Below are positions 36,794 through 45,600 of a stretch of 64,000 bases of DNA, piece by piece. The stretch is from the NCBI RefSeq assembly GCF_921293875.1, contig NZ_CAKLDI010000001.1, positions 1,985,915-2,049,914 of the forward strand, in the 5' to 3' direction. The notes under the pieces were generated by a model. It saw only the letters and a program-made list of their open reading frames with translations. It did not search any database and was not told where the DNA came from. Made by a program: the position numbers and the translations under genes. This DNA comes from Vibrio stylophorae. GTDB taxonomy: Bacteria; Pseudomonadota; Gammaproteobacteria; Enterobacterales; Vibrionaceae. Positions within the stretch are counted from its first letter, which is position 1; every line of letters starts with the position of its first letter.

Positions 36794-37696
36794 ATGCGCG
36801 TGTTACTGACAGGTGGAACTGGATTTATCGGCAAGCATTTAAGCCGCTATCTCAATCAAGCACACCTCACTGTGGTCAGCCGTAATCCGACCCGCGCCAA
36901 CGAACTTTTGGGCGACAACATTCAAATCATCTCCAGTCTTGAAGCGCTGCGCCATCTCAACGATTTTGATGCCGTCATCAATCTTGCCGGCGAGCCCATT
37001 GTCGATAAACGCTGGACCAAGGCGCAAAAACGCAAAATTTGCCAAAGCCGATGGAAAATGACCCGTGAGCTGGTCACCCTATTTAAAATGTCCACCCAGC
37101 CACCCAAGGTGTTTTTAAGTGGCTCTGCCATTGGTATTTATGGCGACCAAGCATGCCGAAAAATTGATGAAAGCTGGCATGATTTTCACCCCGGATTTAC
37201 CCATGATGTATGCGCCGAATGGGAGCGTATTGCGCTCTCTCTTGAAGGCGTCACCCGCGTTTGCCTGCTTCGCACTGGCGTCGTTTTAGGCGCAAAAGCG
37301 GGCATGCTGAAAAAGCTACTGCCCGTCTTTAAACTTGGCTTAGGCGGGCCCATTGGTCGCGGCGAGCAGTTTCTCTCATGGATTCATATTGAAGATATGA
37401 CCCGCGCCATTTTGTATCTACTCAATCATGACGCGTGCCACGGGGTATACAACCTCACCGCGCCCAATCCGGTCACCAACTTGGAATTTAGCGCCGCCCT
37501 TGCACAAGCGATGCATCGCCCGCTGATTTTTCGCACCCCTGCATGGACCATGAAACTAGCGCTGGGCGAAGCCTCAAGCCTCGTGCTTGATAGCCAACGC
37601 ATCTACCCCAAACGCTTAGAGCAAAGCGGCTTTCACTTTCACCATCCCCAGCTATCCCCCGCGCTCAATCACCTATTGAGTCATGAGACCTGTTAG
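36794..37696 (+). CDS. yfcH: TIGR01777/YfcH-family NAD(P)-dependent epimerase-like protein
   Basis: A 300-residue extended short-chain dehydrogenase. The Rossmann Gly motif MRVLLTGGTGFIGKHL is at residues 1-16, NLAGEPIVDKRWTKAQKR marks the TIGR01777 family, and the C-terminal AWTMKLALGEASSLVLDSQR is the DUF1731 tail. The substrate is unknown. It is divergent from yfcE with a 140-base gap; both also lie near ackA-pta in E. coli, so this is conserved neighbourhood. Confidence 0.9.
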   Translation: MRVLLTGGTGFIGKHLSRYLNQAHLTVVSRNPTRANELLGDNIQIISSLEALRHLNDFDAVINLAGEPIVDKRWTKAQKRKICQSRWKMTRELVTLFKMSTQPPKVFLSGSAIGIYGDQACRKIDESWHDFHPGFTHDVCAEWERIALSLEGVTRVCLLRTGVVLGAKAGMLKKLLPVFKLGLGGPIGRGEQFLSWIHIEDMTRAILYLLNHDACHGVYNLTAPNPVTNLEFSAALAQAMHRPLIFRTPAWTMKLALGEASSLVLDSQRIYPKRLEQSGFHFHHPQLSPALNHLLSHETC

Positions 37697-37701
37697 GCCA
37701 G

Positions 37702-37729
37702 GGCCTTCGATAAGCAATTCATCGAAGCC
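37702..37729 (+). terminator. weak hairpin after yfcH
   Basis: GGC and TTCGAT pair with ATCGAA and GCC around one bulged C; the following bases are T-rich but interrupted. A possible weak terminator. Confidence 0.3.
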
Positions 37730-37959
37730 ACTTATTTAGCAATTCAATATTCAGAGATAACCGGCCAATACAATTTCGCCTGCTCAAACATGGCTGATCT
37801 CGCAACAGTTTCGCGGTCAATCAAAGAAACGTCGGTAGCGAAAAGCCGACCTGACGCCTAATGCACTGTGATGTGATTGATAGACTCTTTCAACATAAAA
37901 CAGCTAAAATACGCCCTCGCGGCTGCACATGAATTCCAGTCAACTTTAGAGAAAATACG

Positions 37960-38391
37960 ATGATTGTAGAAAATGTGCTTCCTGAAAATTACGCAGAAAT
38001 GCTGCGTGTTTGGGAAAACTCAGTCCGAGCAACTCATGACTTCATTACAGAAGAAGATATTGAGTTTTTTAAACCCATTATCATTGAGCAGGCTTTTCCT
38101 GCTGTCACCTTAAGATGTGTGAAAAATGACAGTGGTTCAATTTTAGGTTTTGTGGGTATTAACGACGCAAAGATTGAAATGCTGTTCATCTTAAACGAGG
38201 CAAGAGGACAAGGTATTGGTAAGGTACTACTGCAATATGCAATAGAGCAGTTAGGCGCAACCAAAGTCGATGTAAACGAGCAAAACCCAAAAGCAGTCGG
38301 CTTCTACGAGCATATGGGTTTTCAAGTTATTTCTCGCTCACCACTTGATGATCTGGGAAAACCTTTTCCAATTCTGCATATGACACTTTAA
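37960..38391 (+). CDS. GNAT N-acetyltransferase, YjaB-like
   Basis: A 143-residue acetyltransferase. The acetyl-CoA loop is EARGQGIGKVLLQYA and the C-terminal NPKAVGFYEHMGFQVISRS block is typical. The N-terminus (MLRVWENSVRATHDFITEED) resembles E. coli YjaB. Substrate unknown. Base composition is more AT-rich than yfcH next to it and the gene stands isolated between long gaps, so it may have been acquired. Confidence 0.85.
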   Translation: MIVENVLPENYAEMLRVWENSVRATHDFITEEDIEFFKPIIIEQAFPAVTLRCVKNDSGSILGFVGINDAKIEMLFILNEARGQGIGKVLLQYAIEQLGATKVDVNEQNPKAVGFYEHMGFQVISRSPLDDLGKPFPILHMTL

Positions 38392-38422
38392 AGCTCGGTT
38401 TGTCGTAACCAGTTTGCCAGAA

Positions 38423-38455
38423 GAAACGCCCAAAGCTAATAACTTTGGGCGTTTC
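38423..38455 (+). terminator. long palindrome after the GNAT gene
   Basis: Perfect 13-bp arms GAAACGCCCAAAG and CTTTGGGCGTTTC with a seven-base loop. It lacks a T run beyond GTTTCC, so it could be a terminator or RNA-stabilising hairpin. Confidence 0.6.
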
Positions 38456-38631
38456 CGTATTCAACAAAAATCACATCGCAAAGCATTGCAGACTGATTCC
38501 TAACGCTTGCCATTCTCAGCTTACTTTGAGTTCAGAGATTATGTCACAATGGGTAAAGCGGCTAGCCTTGTTAACGCCTTAATTTAGCGTTTAAATTCGA
38601 GAAACCAGCACCTACACATGGAAGCTCACCA

Positions 38632-39063
38632 ATGATACTCCCCACGGATTTATACCAAAGCGACGCCTTTCGCCTTGCCATAAGCGAGTGCCAACTTTTT
38701 CGGCTGAAATATCCGCAAGGGGGTCAATGCAATGATGGTTTTGCGCTGCTAGGTGAGCTTACATTTGTTGATGGCGCCGCGCTTTTAAAAGCCTTAGATA
38801 CTTTGCAAGTGACCTATCACATCCATCGCGAAAAACCACCGATTTGGAGCCCGCCACCGCTGACTGTTGACGCTGAACAAATCTGGATCACCTATGCGCG
38901 ATCCTGCGTTTGTTTGGGCTATCAGACACAGATCAAAATCAACACATCTATCCCTTCACTTGAATTCAATTTTAACGCTAAGAGTTGGTACGAGGTGACT
39001 TTGGATGATGTGAAAAGAGCGGTTTCCTTTGAGAAGATGCTGCGCTCACTTGGACTGCTTTGA
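38632..39063 (+). CDS. hypothetical protein, isolated
   Basis: A 143-residue soluble protein, not recognised. It is rich in Leu, Tyr and Cys and has the segment EKPPIWSPPPLTVD in the middle. It has no signal peptide or membrane helix. ATG follows TGGAAG at good spacing, so it is probably translated. Neighbouring gaps of 147-240 bases and AT-richer flanks give it an accessory look, together with the next gene. Small stand-alone acidic or neutral proteins in such places are sometimes immunity proteins, but nothing in the sequence proves this. Confidence 0.6.
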   Translation: MILPTDLYQSDAFRLAISECQLFRLKYPQGGQCNDGFALLGELTFVDGAALLKALDTLQVTYHIHREKPPIWSPPPLTVDAEQIWITYARSCVCLGYQTQIKINTSIPSLEFNFNAKSWYEVTLDDVKRAVSFEKMLRSLGLL

Positions 39064-39210
39064 ACAAAAATAGCGCAAAACAGTTCACTGACTGATGCCA
39101 AGTTCTCTTTTTTGCCCCGTTCATTTTACTGCTAAGTGATTTTGATGCATTATGCTAGCTATAAGTGATTGTTAAATATGTGATTTATAATCAAATAGCT
39201 TAGGTGTAAT

Positions 39211-39672
39211 ATGAAAGATGTAGAACAATTTAAAACATCACTAGGCATTGAGCTCGCCAACTACTTCACCGCACAATTACCTTTCTTTGCTGACCACGAA
39301 ATTAGAATTCTCGATTTTGAGTTATATCCATGGCACGACGGGCAATTGCTGATTAACTTTTTGGTGACGGGTGAGGATGCCTGTGAAGAAAAAGCAGCGC
39401 CCGACAGCGAATACTATACGCCCGATTGGCAATTCTTTTCCTTTAATCAAGATTTTGATGGTCATGAAAGTGAAGCGCTGAATGCCGTCATTTATGACTT
39501 TTTAGGCATCGATGCACAAAGCGTCATATCCGATGATGATCTCTTTCGATTATTTGCTAGTGTTGTGAAATCTGATCGAGTCATGGCTGCGATTCATCAA
39601 TACAAGCTATCGAGTCAATTTGAAATTCGAGTCCGCGATCCAGACGATCAGGATAACGATTATTTTAAGTAA
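39211..39672 (+). CDS. hypothetical acidic protein, isolated
   Basis: A 153-residue strongly acidic protein (for example DGHESEALNAVIYDFLGID and a DPDDQDNDYF tail). Not recognised. It is soluble with no signal peptide. An AGGTG ribosome site lies five bases before the ATG. High acidity, small size and an isolated AT-rich setting resemble immunity or DNA-mimic proteins, which is only a guess. It is followed by a strong bidirectional terminator. Confidence 0.6.
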   Translation: MKDVEQFKTSLGIELANYFTAQLPFFADHEIRILDFELYPWHDGQLLINFLVTGEDACEEKAAPDSEYYTPDWQFFSFNQDFDGHESEALNAVIYDFLGIDAQSVISDDDLFRLFASVVKSDRVMAAIHQYKLSSQFEIRVRDPDDQDNDYFK

Positions 39673-39728
39673 TTCGATGTGAGTGCTCCTTCGCATATAG
39701 CCCTCGATGGGGAATCCCCGCTTATCGA

Positions 39729-39762
39729 TATAAAAAAACCGCCCTTTCAGGCGGTTTTTTTA
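39729..39762. terminator. bidirectional terminator before the BI-1 gene
   Basis: AAAAAAACCGCC-CTTTCA-GGCGGTTTTTTT, with long A and T runs between convergent genes. Confidence 0.92.
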
Positions 39763-39786
39763 TATCTGTGCAAATGCAGTCAGCGC

Positions 39787-40467
39787 TTAGTTACGACGAC
39801 CCATAATACGCAAAATACGGAGGAACAGGTTGATGATGTCCATATAGAGCGCAGCGGCGCTATCAATGGCATTGTCTACGGTTTTCGGAATCATATTGGC
39901 ACGTCCCCAATCGACACCGATATAACCACAGAAAATCAGCACCACAATCCAATCAATAATTTCGGGGTCTTGCTTAAAGAAGAAGATCATCACCAGTTCA
40001 ACCACAATCACCACCAGCAGCGCAATACTCAAGGTGCGGGCAATGCCTTGGAAAAATGCGGGGAACAGGGTGCCCAGAACCATCATGATACCCGTCACCA
40101 TGGCGGTCACTTGAATCGCTTGCATCACTAAGCTTGGATCGTATTGGCTCACCACTAGGTTAATAATGAAACCAAATGGCACCACCACAAGGTTGTAACC
40201 AATAAAACTCACCCATGGCTTATCTGACATACCAAACAGCATCACACCAGTGAAACAGGAAGCAAAATAGCCGATAAAAAAGACCCAAGGATTCACACTG
40301 GCAATTGTATAGGGCGAAATATTGGCGACCATCCACCAGTTCACCAAAAATCCCCAGCTCAGGGTAAGGCCAATCAATAGGTTATAAAGGTGACCACTAA
40401 TAATAGGGTTACTTGTACTTCTGCGATCAAATACGCCAATGTCATCGGTCATAGCTGCTCTACTCAT
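39787..40467 (-). CDS. Bax inhibitor-1 (YccA/YbhL-type) membrane protein
   Basis: A 226-residue protein with seven membrane segments. BI-1 family features are GHLYNLLIGLTLSWGFLVNW at the first helix, the aromatic-rich central helices, and the C-terminal YMDIINLFLRILRIMGRR with its charged end. Bacterial relatives modulate membrane proteases such as FtsH or leak calcium; the exact role is open. The frame is open to 40560, but the family-like start is at ATG 40467 (or 40452); ribosome sites are weak at all choices. Confidence 0.88.
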   Translation of the reverse strand: MSRAAMTDDIGVFDRRSTSNPIISGHLYNLLIGLTLSWGFLVNWWMVANISPYTIASVNPWVFFIGYFASCFTGVMLFGMSDKPWVSFIGYNLVVVPFGFIINLVVSQYDPSLVMQAIQVTAMVTGIMMVLGTLFPAFFQGIARTLSIALLVVIVVELVMIFFFKQDPEIIDWIVVLIFCGYIGVDWGRANMIPKTVDNAIDSAAALYMDIINLFLRILRIMGRRN

Positions 40468-40729
40468 CTTGACGCAGGTTTGCGTCCTGCGCGTTGTTTT
40501 AGTTTGGTTGAGGTGTTTTGATATAAAATCAATCACATAGTATATGTGGGTCTTTTGCAAAATACTGCAACAACTTGAATTGATTGGTCATTTTACGAAC
40601 AAATGCTGTTTTTTGACTGGGCGATGGGTAGATTACAATTTGCAATCAATCCTTTAGAAAATATCGACAAGGGTGTATAAACTCAAAAGGTTCAGCCACA
40701 CTGATGGCGCCAATATAAAGAGAAACGCT

Positions 40730-41068
40730 ATGAATCTTACTCGTATTGACAACAAAAAACGCCGTATTCGCAAAAAGCTTTACATGGGCGAATTCGCCAT
40801 CCAAGGCTTTGAGATTGTTTGCCACACCTCAGTTGCTGATTTTGACCAGTATGATGTGTTTATCGACGATTTTATCGATTTTCTAGAAAGCATTGACCTT
40901 TGCTTTGCAGGCGGTGGTTTTGAAGTATTTGATGGCTTCATCTGCTCGACTGAACGTTATGGCTCAGCCACCCAAGCACAGCGCGACCAAGTTGCTGCAT
41001 GGCTTGAAGCACGCGCTGAAGTGAGCCAAGTAACTACCGGTGAGTTGGTAGACGCTAACTACCTATAA
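40730..41068 (+). CDS. yggL: YggL-family ribosome-associated protein (DUF469)
   Basis: A 112-residue protein with a basic N-terminus (NLTRIDNKKRRIRKKLYMGEF) and an acidic remainder ending LEARAEVSQVTTGELVDANY, the DUF469 pattern. The E. coli homologue binds the 50S subunit. The ATG at 40730 is chosen because it follows AAAGAGA and gives the usual length; the frame continues 19 codons upstream. In E. coli it is beside trmB, which is not present here, so the context differs. Confidence 0.88.
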   Translation: MNLTRIDNKKRRIRKKLYMGEFAIQGFEIVCHTSVADFDQYDVFIDDFIDFLESIDLCFAGGGFEVFDGFICSTERYGSATQAQRDQVAAWLEARAEVSQVTTGELVDANYL

Positions 41069-41205
41069 GCCCATTACTTATAGACCAAGTCGTTATCGGC
41101 ATGTCGTTATCGACCATGTATTTATCGGCTAATGAGTGGTAGGCCAACTGTCATTTACTTTGATTGACCTCGCCCGGCCTAAAAGCTCGATACTGGCAAC
41201 TAAAA

Positions 41206-41232
41206 TACGCAGCCCCTGGCTGCGTTTTTTTA
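41206..41232 (+). terminator. terminator after yggL
   Basis: ACGCAGCC-CCT-GGCTGCGT with a run of seven T, about 140 bases after the yggL stop. Confidence 0.85.
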
Positions 41233-41307
41233 TGGCGGCTCACTGGTAATCTCACTTCACAGTGCTACCTTGATGTCATTGATAATTTGCATATCAAAGG
41301 CAGCATC

Positions 41308-41712
41308 ATGACCCATACATACCAACCTCACGGACTCACCCTTGGTCTTCATCAAGAACAGGATCAATGGCTCTTTGAATTGACCGCTAAAGGCACCCTC
41401 ACCCATGAGGATTACCAATATTTTACGCCACTTCTGAACTTTGCATTTGAGCGTTCACATGATGATCATGCCCTATTTTTGGTTGATATCAGCGAGCTTC
41501 GTGGCTGGACGCTACAAGCGGCGTGGGATGACTATCAAATCGGCCAAAAACATGGCAAACAATTTCAGAAGATCGCGCTCGTTGGTCACCACCAATGGCA
41601 AACCCTTGCGGCGAAAGTGAGCCAGTGGTTTACCGCCGGTGAGGTAAAAAGCTTTACCGATCGCGCGCAGGCTCGTGAGTGGCTTCTGGGCACTGAGGCG
41701 AGCAATTCATAA
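41308..41712 (+). CDS. STAS/SpoIIAA-like protein
   Basis: A 134-residue protein of the SpoIIAA-like (STAS/SEC14-type) family, with the pattern LFELTAKGTLTHEDYQYFTP at the start, DHALFLVDISELRGWTLQA in the middle and IALVGHHQWQTLAAKVSQWF near the end. Function unknown, probably a small cytoplasmic ligand- or lipid-binding protein. I start at ATG 41308 after AAAGGCAG; the open frame extends upstream to 41164 through the terminator, which argues against using it. Confidence 0.78.
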   Translation: MTHTYQPHGLTLGLHQEQDQWLFELTAKGTLTHEDYQYFTPLLNFAFERSHDDHALFLVDISELRGWTLQAAWDDYQIGQKHGKQFQKIALVGHHQWQTLAAKVSQWFTAGEVKSFTDRAQAREWLLGTEASNS

Positions 41713-41907
41713 CTGATTTGAAGCGATTGATATAACAGCTTAACGGCGTCATTTCAGCACGAATTAAACGTGGCTTTTGTAGCTATAAAACATGGTTTTC
41801 CAGTGATAAAGCGGGGTACACTCGCTTTATCGCGATTTCATCGCTGATGCCGTTTTCTGTTTTGCAATCTAACTTGCAGCTTCTTCTCATGGTCGAGTTT
41901 CATATTG

Positions 41908-42330
41908 ATGATCCAAATTCTATCTGCCACCTATCAGGGACAACAGCGCGCCCATATTCGCGCCGTACGTGAGCATGTGTTTATTGAGGAGCAAAATATC
42001 GCGCCTGAAATTGAGTTCGATGCCCTCGATGCCAATGCCTTTCATGTACTGGCCTACGATCAAGCGCGACCTGTCGCGACGGGGCGCATGCTCAGTGATG
42101 GTCACATTGGCCGAATTGCCGTAGAAGCCAGCCATCGCCATCTTGGCATTGGTAAACAAATCATCGAAGCGCTACTTACTCAGGCAAAAGCACAGGGGTT
42201 AGCGCGCGTCTTTTTAGGCGCGCAGCAAAGTGCCATTCCCTTTTATCAAAAGCTGGGATTTGAGCCCTACGGCGAGCCCTTTATGGAAGCCAATATTGTT
42301 CACCAATCCATGGCTTGCACGCTTAAATAA
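41908..42330 (+). CDS. GNAT N-acetyltransferase
   Basis: A 140-residue acetyltransferase. The acetyl-CoA loop is SHRHLGIGKQIIEALL, and LGAQQSAIPFYQKLGFEPYG is the family C-terminal block. The N-terminal REHVFIEEQNIAPEIEFDALD resembles ElaA/YjcF-type enzymes. Substrate unknown. It starts at ATG 41908 (a TTG precedes it by one codon). Confidence 0.87.
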   Translation: MIQILSATYQGQQRAHIRAVREHVFIEEQNIAPEIEFDALDANAFHVLAYDQARPVATGRMLSDGHIGRIAVEASHRHLGIGKQIIEALLTQAKAQGLARVFLGAQQSAIPFYQKLGFEPYGEPFMEANIVHQSMACTLK

Positions 42331-42339
42331 GACACCAAT

Positions 42340-42373
42340 AAAAATGCCGCACCCTTGAGTGCGGCATTTTTTA
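42340..42373. terminator. bidirectional terminator after the GNAT gene
   Basis: AAAATGCCGCAC-CCTTGA-GTGCGGCATTTT flanked by A and T runs. Confidence 0.9.
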
Positions 42374-42455
42374 AATCAAAAACTGAAGTTTGGTCTGAGG
42401 GCTTAACCTCGATTCATCGCGCTATGCATCGCCAAGCGCTATTTATCACCGAACG

Positions 42456-43622
42456 CTATTCATAACCCAGTTCAAGTAGCTCAGGTGATAAAACCTGCTC
42501 GCAAATTCGTGTGAGCAACCAGTTGCCATCGGCTTGTCGTTTGAGCTCAAAAGTCACGGTGGTAGGAAACGCTTCGCCTTGTGTTTGCATCGTCACCTGC
42601 TCCTCACCCTGCCACTGCGCGCTCATCTGCTCTAACTGCTCAAAATTAAAAAATACAGGCGCAAAGTAAGATGGCTCTTGGGTAAAGACGCGGCAATGCG
42701 AAAGATCGACATTGGGCTGAGCATGAATGGCATTGATTTGCGCCAGCATTGGCGGCCATTCATCTTCCGTGTAATAAGGCTCATCGCTAAGCGACAATTG
42801 CGTCATGCACAGCGAACGCATAAGTTGCCAGTGCTGACAATAAAGCTGAATACGCTGAGTCGGCTCCATCACATGCTTGGCGATGTCCATGAGCTCAGTA
42901 TTGGCTTTCAGTAAGTCTTCAAGCATCTGCCTATCTTCAGTGTCGTCAAAGATGTCGTCTGCTTCGAAGGCATATTGATCATATTCATCGCATTCATCAA
43001 CACTTGCGTTGTGATCTTCATATACGCCCTCCTCTTGCTCGCCTTCATCAAGGGCAAGTTCAAGCAGCCAATCAAGATAAGGCCGCGCGAGACTGATATG
43101 TAACATCGAGGATTGATAATCCCCACCCAAGCGCAGCACAGGTGATAGCGCATAGACTTCATTGCGCTTTAATGAACCATGACACGCACGACTTTGCGCC
43201 AAAAGCTCAGATTGGAAAATTTCACGCTGCACCTCAGGATCAAGGCAGCACTCATTAAAGAAACTCGCGAGATCATAGGCTAAAACGCTCGTGCTTGAAG
43301 TTTGCGTATCGATATAAGCGACATCGCAAATAGCTTCATCAAGCTGGCGATAATAAATCAAACCACCAAATGCGGTAAGGGCAATGGGCAGACGGCTCAT
43401 ATCGGCTTCATCACGCATCAACCATCCCCAAAGATTGTCGCGATAATCATCGGGATTAATCAGCTGCAACAGGCCATCGCCATAAAAACCAAAACCGTGG
43501 GTTTGCCACAAATCCAAAAGCGATACAGGCAACCAGTCACGATAGCGATCCACCATCTCAGGCGCCGCAATTTGATTATGTGCAGATGGCGCAAGCGCCT
43601 GAATAAATGCAGAAAAAGACAT
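42456..43622 (-). CDS. Tdi1-like GAD/DUF1851 protein, orphan immunity-type
   Basis: A 388-residue protein. Residues 1 to about 95 match the GAD-like domain: DRYRDWLPVSLLDLWQTHGF then FYGDGLLQLINPDDY, as in Agrobacterium Tdi1, the immunity protein to a type VI DNase effector. Residues about 105-210 fit the DUF1851/Tdi1 C-terminal domain (DLASFFNECCLDPEVQREIF). Then comes a very acidic stretch (about 215-260) and a further roughly 120-residue part I cannot assign. No DNase effector, VgrG or other type VI gene is nearby. ATG at 43622 follows GGGG at good spacing. Function as an orphan immunity protein is inferred from the family. Confidence 0.72.
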   Translation of the reverse strand: MSFSAFIQALAPSAHNQIAAPEMVDRYRDWLPVSLLDLWQTHGFGFYGDGLLQLINPDDYRDNLWGWLMRDEADMSRLPIALTAFGGLIYYRQLDEAICDVAYIDTQTSSTSVLAYDLASFFNECCLDPEVQREIFQSELLAQSRACHGSLKRNEVYALSPVLRLGGDYQSSMLHISLARPYLDWLLELALDEGEQEEGVYEDHNASVDECDEYDQYAFEADDIFDDTEDRQMLEDLLKANTELMDIAKHVMEPTQRIQLYCQHWQLMRSLCMTQLSLSDEPYYTEDEWPPMLAQINAIHAQPNVDLSHCRVFTQEPSYFAPVFFNFEQLEQMSAQWQGEEQVTMQTQGEAFPTTVTFELKRQADGNWLLTRICEQVLSPELLELGYE

Positions 43623-43835
43623 AGCAACCCCGAACAATAAAGTTATCGCACCAAGTTGTATCAAAAGAGAAAGTCATAAAACCAATTTAATTCAGATAGT
43701 TACAACCACTATCACTCAATTTATTTCGATATTTCATTCACTTACAAAATAATCCCGCTGGCATAACAATCACCAGCATAGCGATCATCGGTATAGCAAT
43801 CACCCTGTCATCGACAGCGATTGAGCCATAACAAA

Positions 43836-43857
43836 AAAGCCACCCGAAGGTGGCTTG
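43836..43857 (-). terminator. terminator of the NhaC-family transporter gene
   Basis: AAGCCACC-CGAA-GGTGGCTT; on the minus strand it is followed by six T. Confidence 0.85.
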
Positions 43858-43903
43858 TTTGATATGGATGGCGGGCGATTGCCTATGCCCTCTCAACTCA
43901 TTG

Positions 43904-45280
43904 CTATGCCGACTGAGCAGCGCTTCGCGCCGCATGGCGAATAAAGACCGCCACAATCGCGCATACGGCCAATACCATGGCGTAGTAAGAATGGGTGATC
44001 ACATCTACTGGCGATAGTTTAAAACTTGCGCCCACCAGCAGTGCCTGCGCGCCGTATGGAATCAGGCCCTGAACCACGCAGGAGAAAATATCCAGCAAGC
44101 TCGCGGCGCGTTTAGCGCTCACGTCATGACTCATCGCCAGCGATTTTGCGACCTGACCTGAAACAATAATGGCCACGGTGTTGTTGGCCACACACACGTT
44201 ACTGGCGCTGACCAGAGTGGCAATACCCAATTCACAAGCGGGACGGTTTTTACCTTGACCACGGCTAACGCGCTCAATCACACGGTTAATCCACTGGTGC
44301 AAAGCCGCCAAGCCACCTTGCTTGCGCATCAACTCACCCAAGCCGCCGACCAATAGTGAGAGCAAGAAGATTTGCTGCATATTGGTAAAGCCTTTATAGA
44401 TATCTTGCACATAGTGGGTCAGCTGATAATCAGGCATGGTTACAAGCCCTAAACCGCCGGCCATCAAGATACCAATGGTCAGGACCACAAACACATTCAT
44501 CCCAGCCACGGCAAGTACCAGAATGGTCAAATAAGGCAGCACCTTGATCCACTCAATGGACTCAGGTACCGCTGGGACTTCGGTCACTTGATTGAGGCTA
44601 AAAAACAAAACCAACACGATGATCGCTGCGGGTAGCGCGATCCACAGGTTGGCTTTAAATTTATCGCTCATATTACAACCCTGAGAGCGGGTTGCCGCGA
44701 TGGTGGTATCAGAAATAATCGATAAGTTATCACCAAACATGGCACCACTGAGCACCACGCCAGCCATCAGTACAGGATCGATCCCTGCACTTTGCGCAAT
44801 ACCATACGCAATGGGCGCGATAGCGCCAATGGTGCCCATGGAGGTGCCCATGGCGGTGGCAACAAAAGCAGAGATAATAAAGATGCCAGGCAACATCCAT
44901 TGCGCTGAAAGCAGTGATAAGCCCAAGCCGACGGTGGCATCTACCCCGCCGGTGGCATCGGCAACGGTAGCAAATGCACCGGCGAGTAAATAGATCAAAC
45001 ACATCGCAATGATATCGCTGTGGCCCATGCCACTGAGGAAGCTTTCAATGCTTTGCGACAAACTGTGGCGATAACGCACCGCACCCAAAACGATGGCCAA
45101 AATAATCGCAGGCAAAATCGCAACTGGCGCTGGCAATTGGTAGAACGCGTAGTCCACACCTTGATGTGTTAAGTAAGCGCCCACCCCGACAAATAGGGCG
45201 ATAAATAGGGCGAGCGGCGTGAGGGCTAAGAAGGATGCTTTGATCTCAGCATCTTGTGTTGCAGTCGTCATAATTATCAT
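43904..45280 (-). CDS. metT: NhaC-family transporter, probable methionine transporter MetT
   Basis: A 458-residue integral membrane protein with about 11 segments. NhaC-superfamily motifs are present: ATAMGTSMGTIGAIAPIAYGIA, SGAMFGDNLSIISDTTIAATRSQGC and SASNVCVANNTVAIIVSG. This family is described as Na+/H+ antiporters, but one branch was assigned by comparative genomics as the methionine transporter MetT under methionine control. Here the upstream region carries tandem MetJ boxes (45331-45354), which supports MetT over a plain antiporter. ATG at 45271 is an alternative start. It is transcribed alone. Confidence 0.8.
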   Translation of the reverse strand: MIIMTTATQDAEIKASFLALTPLALFIALFVGVGAYLTHQGVDYAFYQLPAPVAILPAIILAIVLGAVRYRHSLSQSIESFLSGMGHSDIIAMCLIYLLAGAFATVADATGGVDATVGLGLSLLSAQWMLPGIFIISAFVATAMGTSMGTIGAIAPIAYGIAQSAGIDPVLMAGVVLSGAMFGDNLSIISDTTIAATRSQGCNMSDKFKANLWIALPAAIIVLVLFFSLNQVTEVPAVPESIEWIKVLPYLTILVLAVAGMNVFVVLTIGILMAGGLGLVTMPDYQLTHYVQDIYKGFTNMQQIFLLSLLVGGLGELMRKQGGLAALHQWINRVIERVSRGQGKNRPACELGIATLVSASNVCVANNTVAIIVSGQVAKSLAMSHDVSAKRAASLLDIFSCVVQGLIPYGAQALLVGASFKLSPVDVITHSYYAMVLAVCAIVAVFIRHAARSAAQSA

Positions 45281-45330
45281 GATCTTGTTGTATGAGCAGC
45301 CTGCAGGGTAGAGACAATTATAATTCGAGT

Positions 45331-45354
45331 CAACATCTAGACGTCTAAACTTCT
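45331..45354 (-). promoter_or_regulatory. tandem MetJ boxes upstream of metT
   Basis: Three adjacent 8-mers in exact 8-base register: CAACATCT (5 of 8), AGACGTCT (8 of 8) and AAACTTCT (6 of 8 to the MetJ consensus AGACGTCT). MetJ with S-adenosylmethionine binds arrays of two or more such boxes. They lie 51-74 bases before the metT start, the right place for repression. Confidence 0.8.
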
Positions 45355-45405
45355 ATAAGTTATTACCCCATCACTGAACATTGGTCTATTTATCAAGAGG
45401 GTGCG

Positions 45406-45600
45406 ATGAAGCGCACAAGTTACGGTCAATTGACCTACCATTTGAGTGACAAATCTCCCACAAATGGACGCAGTTGCATAAAACACACAGGTGAACATTA
45501 TCCCTCTGCCCAGCGTGATATGCACAGTAATCCATACAAATATGGAACGCGTTTTATCCTTTTCTTTCGCCCCACCCTTTCTTCAGAAAACGCACATTGA
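45406..45600 (+). CDS. small doubtful ORF
   Basis: A 64-codon frame with an AGAGGG ribosome-like site before its ATG but an unremarkable sequence (rich in Ser, Thr, His, Arg) and no motif. May be random. Confidence 0.2.
   Translation: MKRTSYGQLTYHLSDKSPTNGRSCIKHTGEHYPSAQRDMHSNPYKYGTRFILFFRPTLSSENAH

Noticed and set aside
38480-38600. attC-like pieces (TAACGC, GTTAACGCC) hinting at an integron cassette
   Set aside because: No consistent pair of core sites or folded attC structure could be drawn, and no integrase is present.
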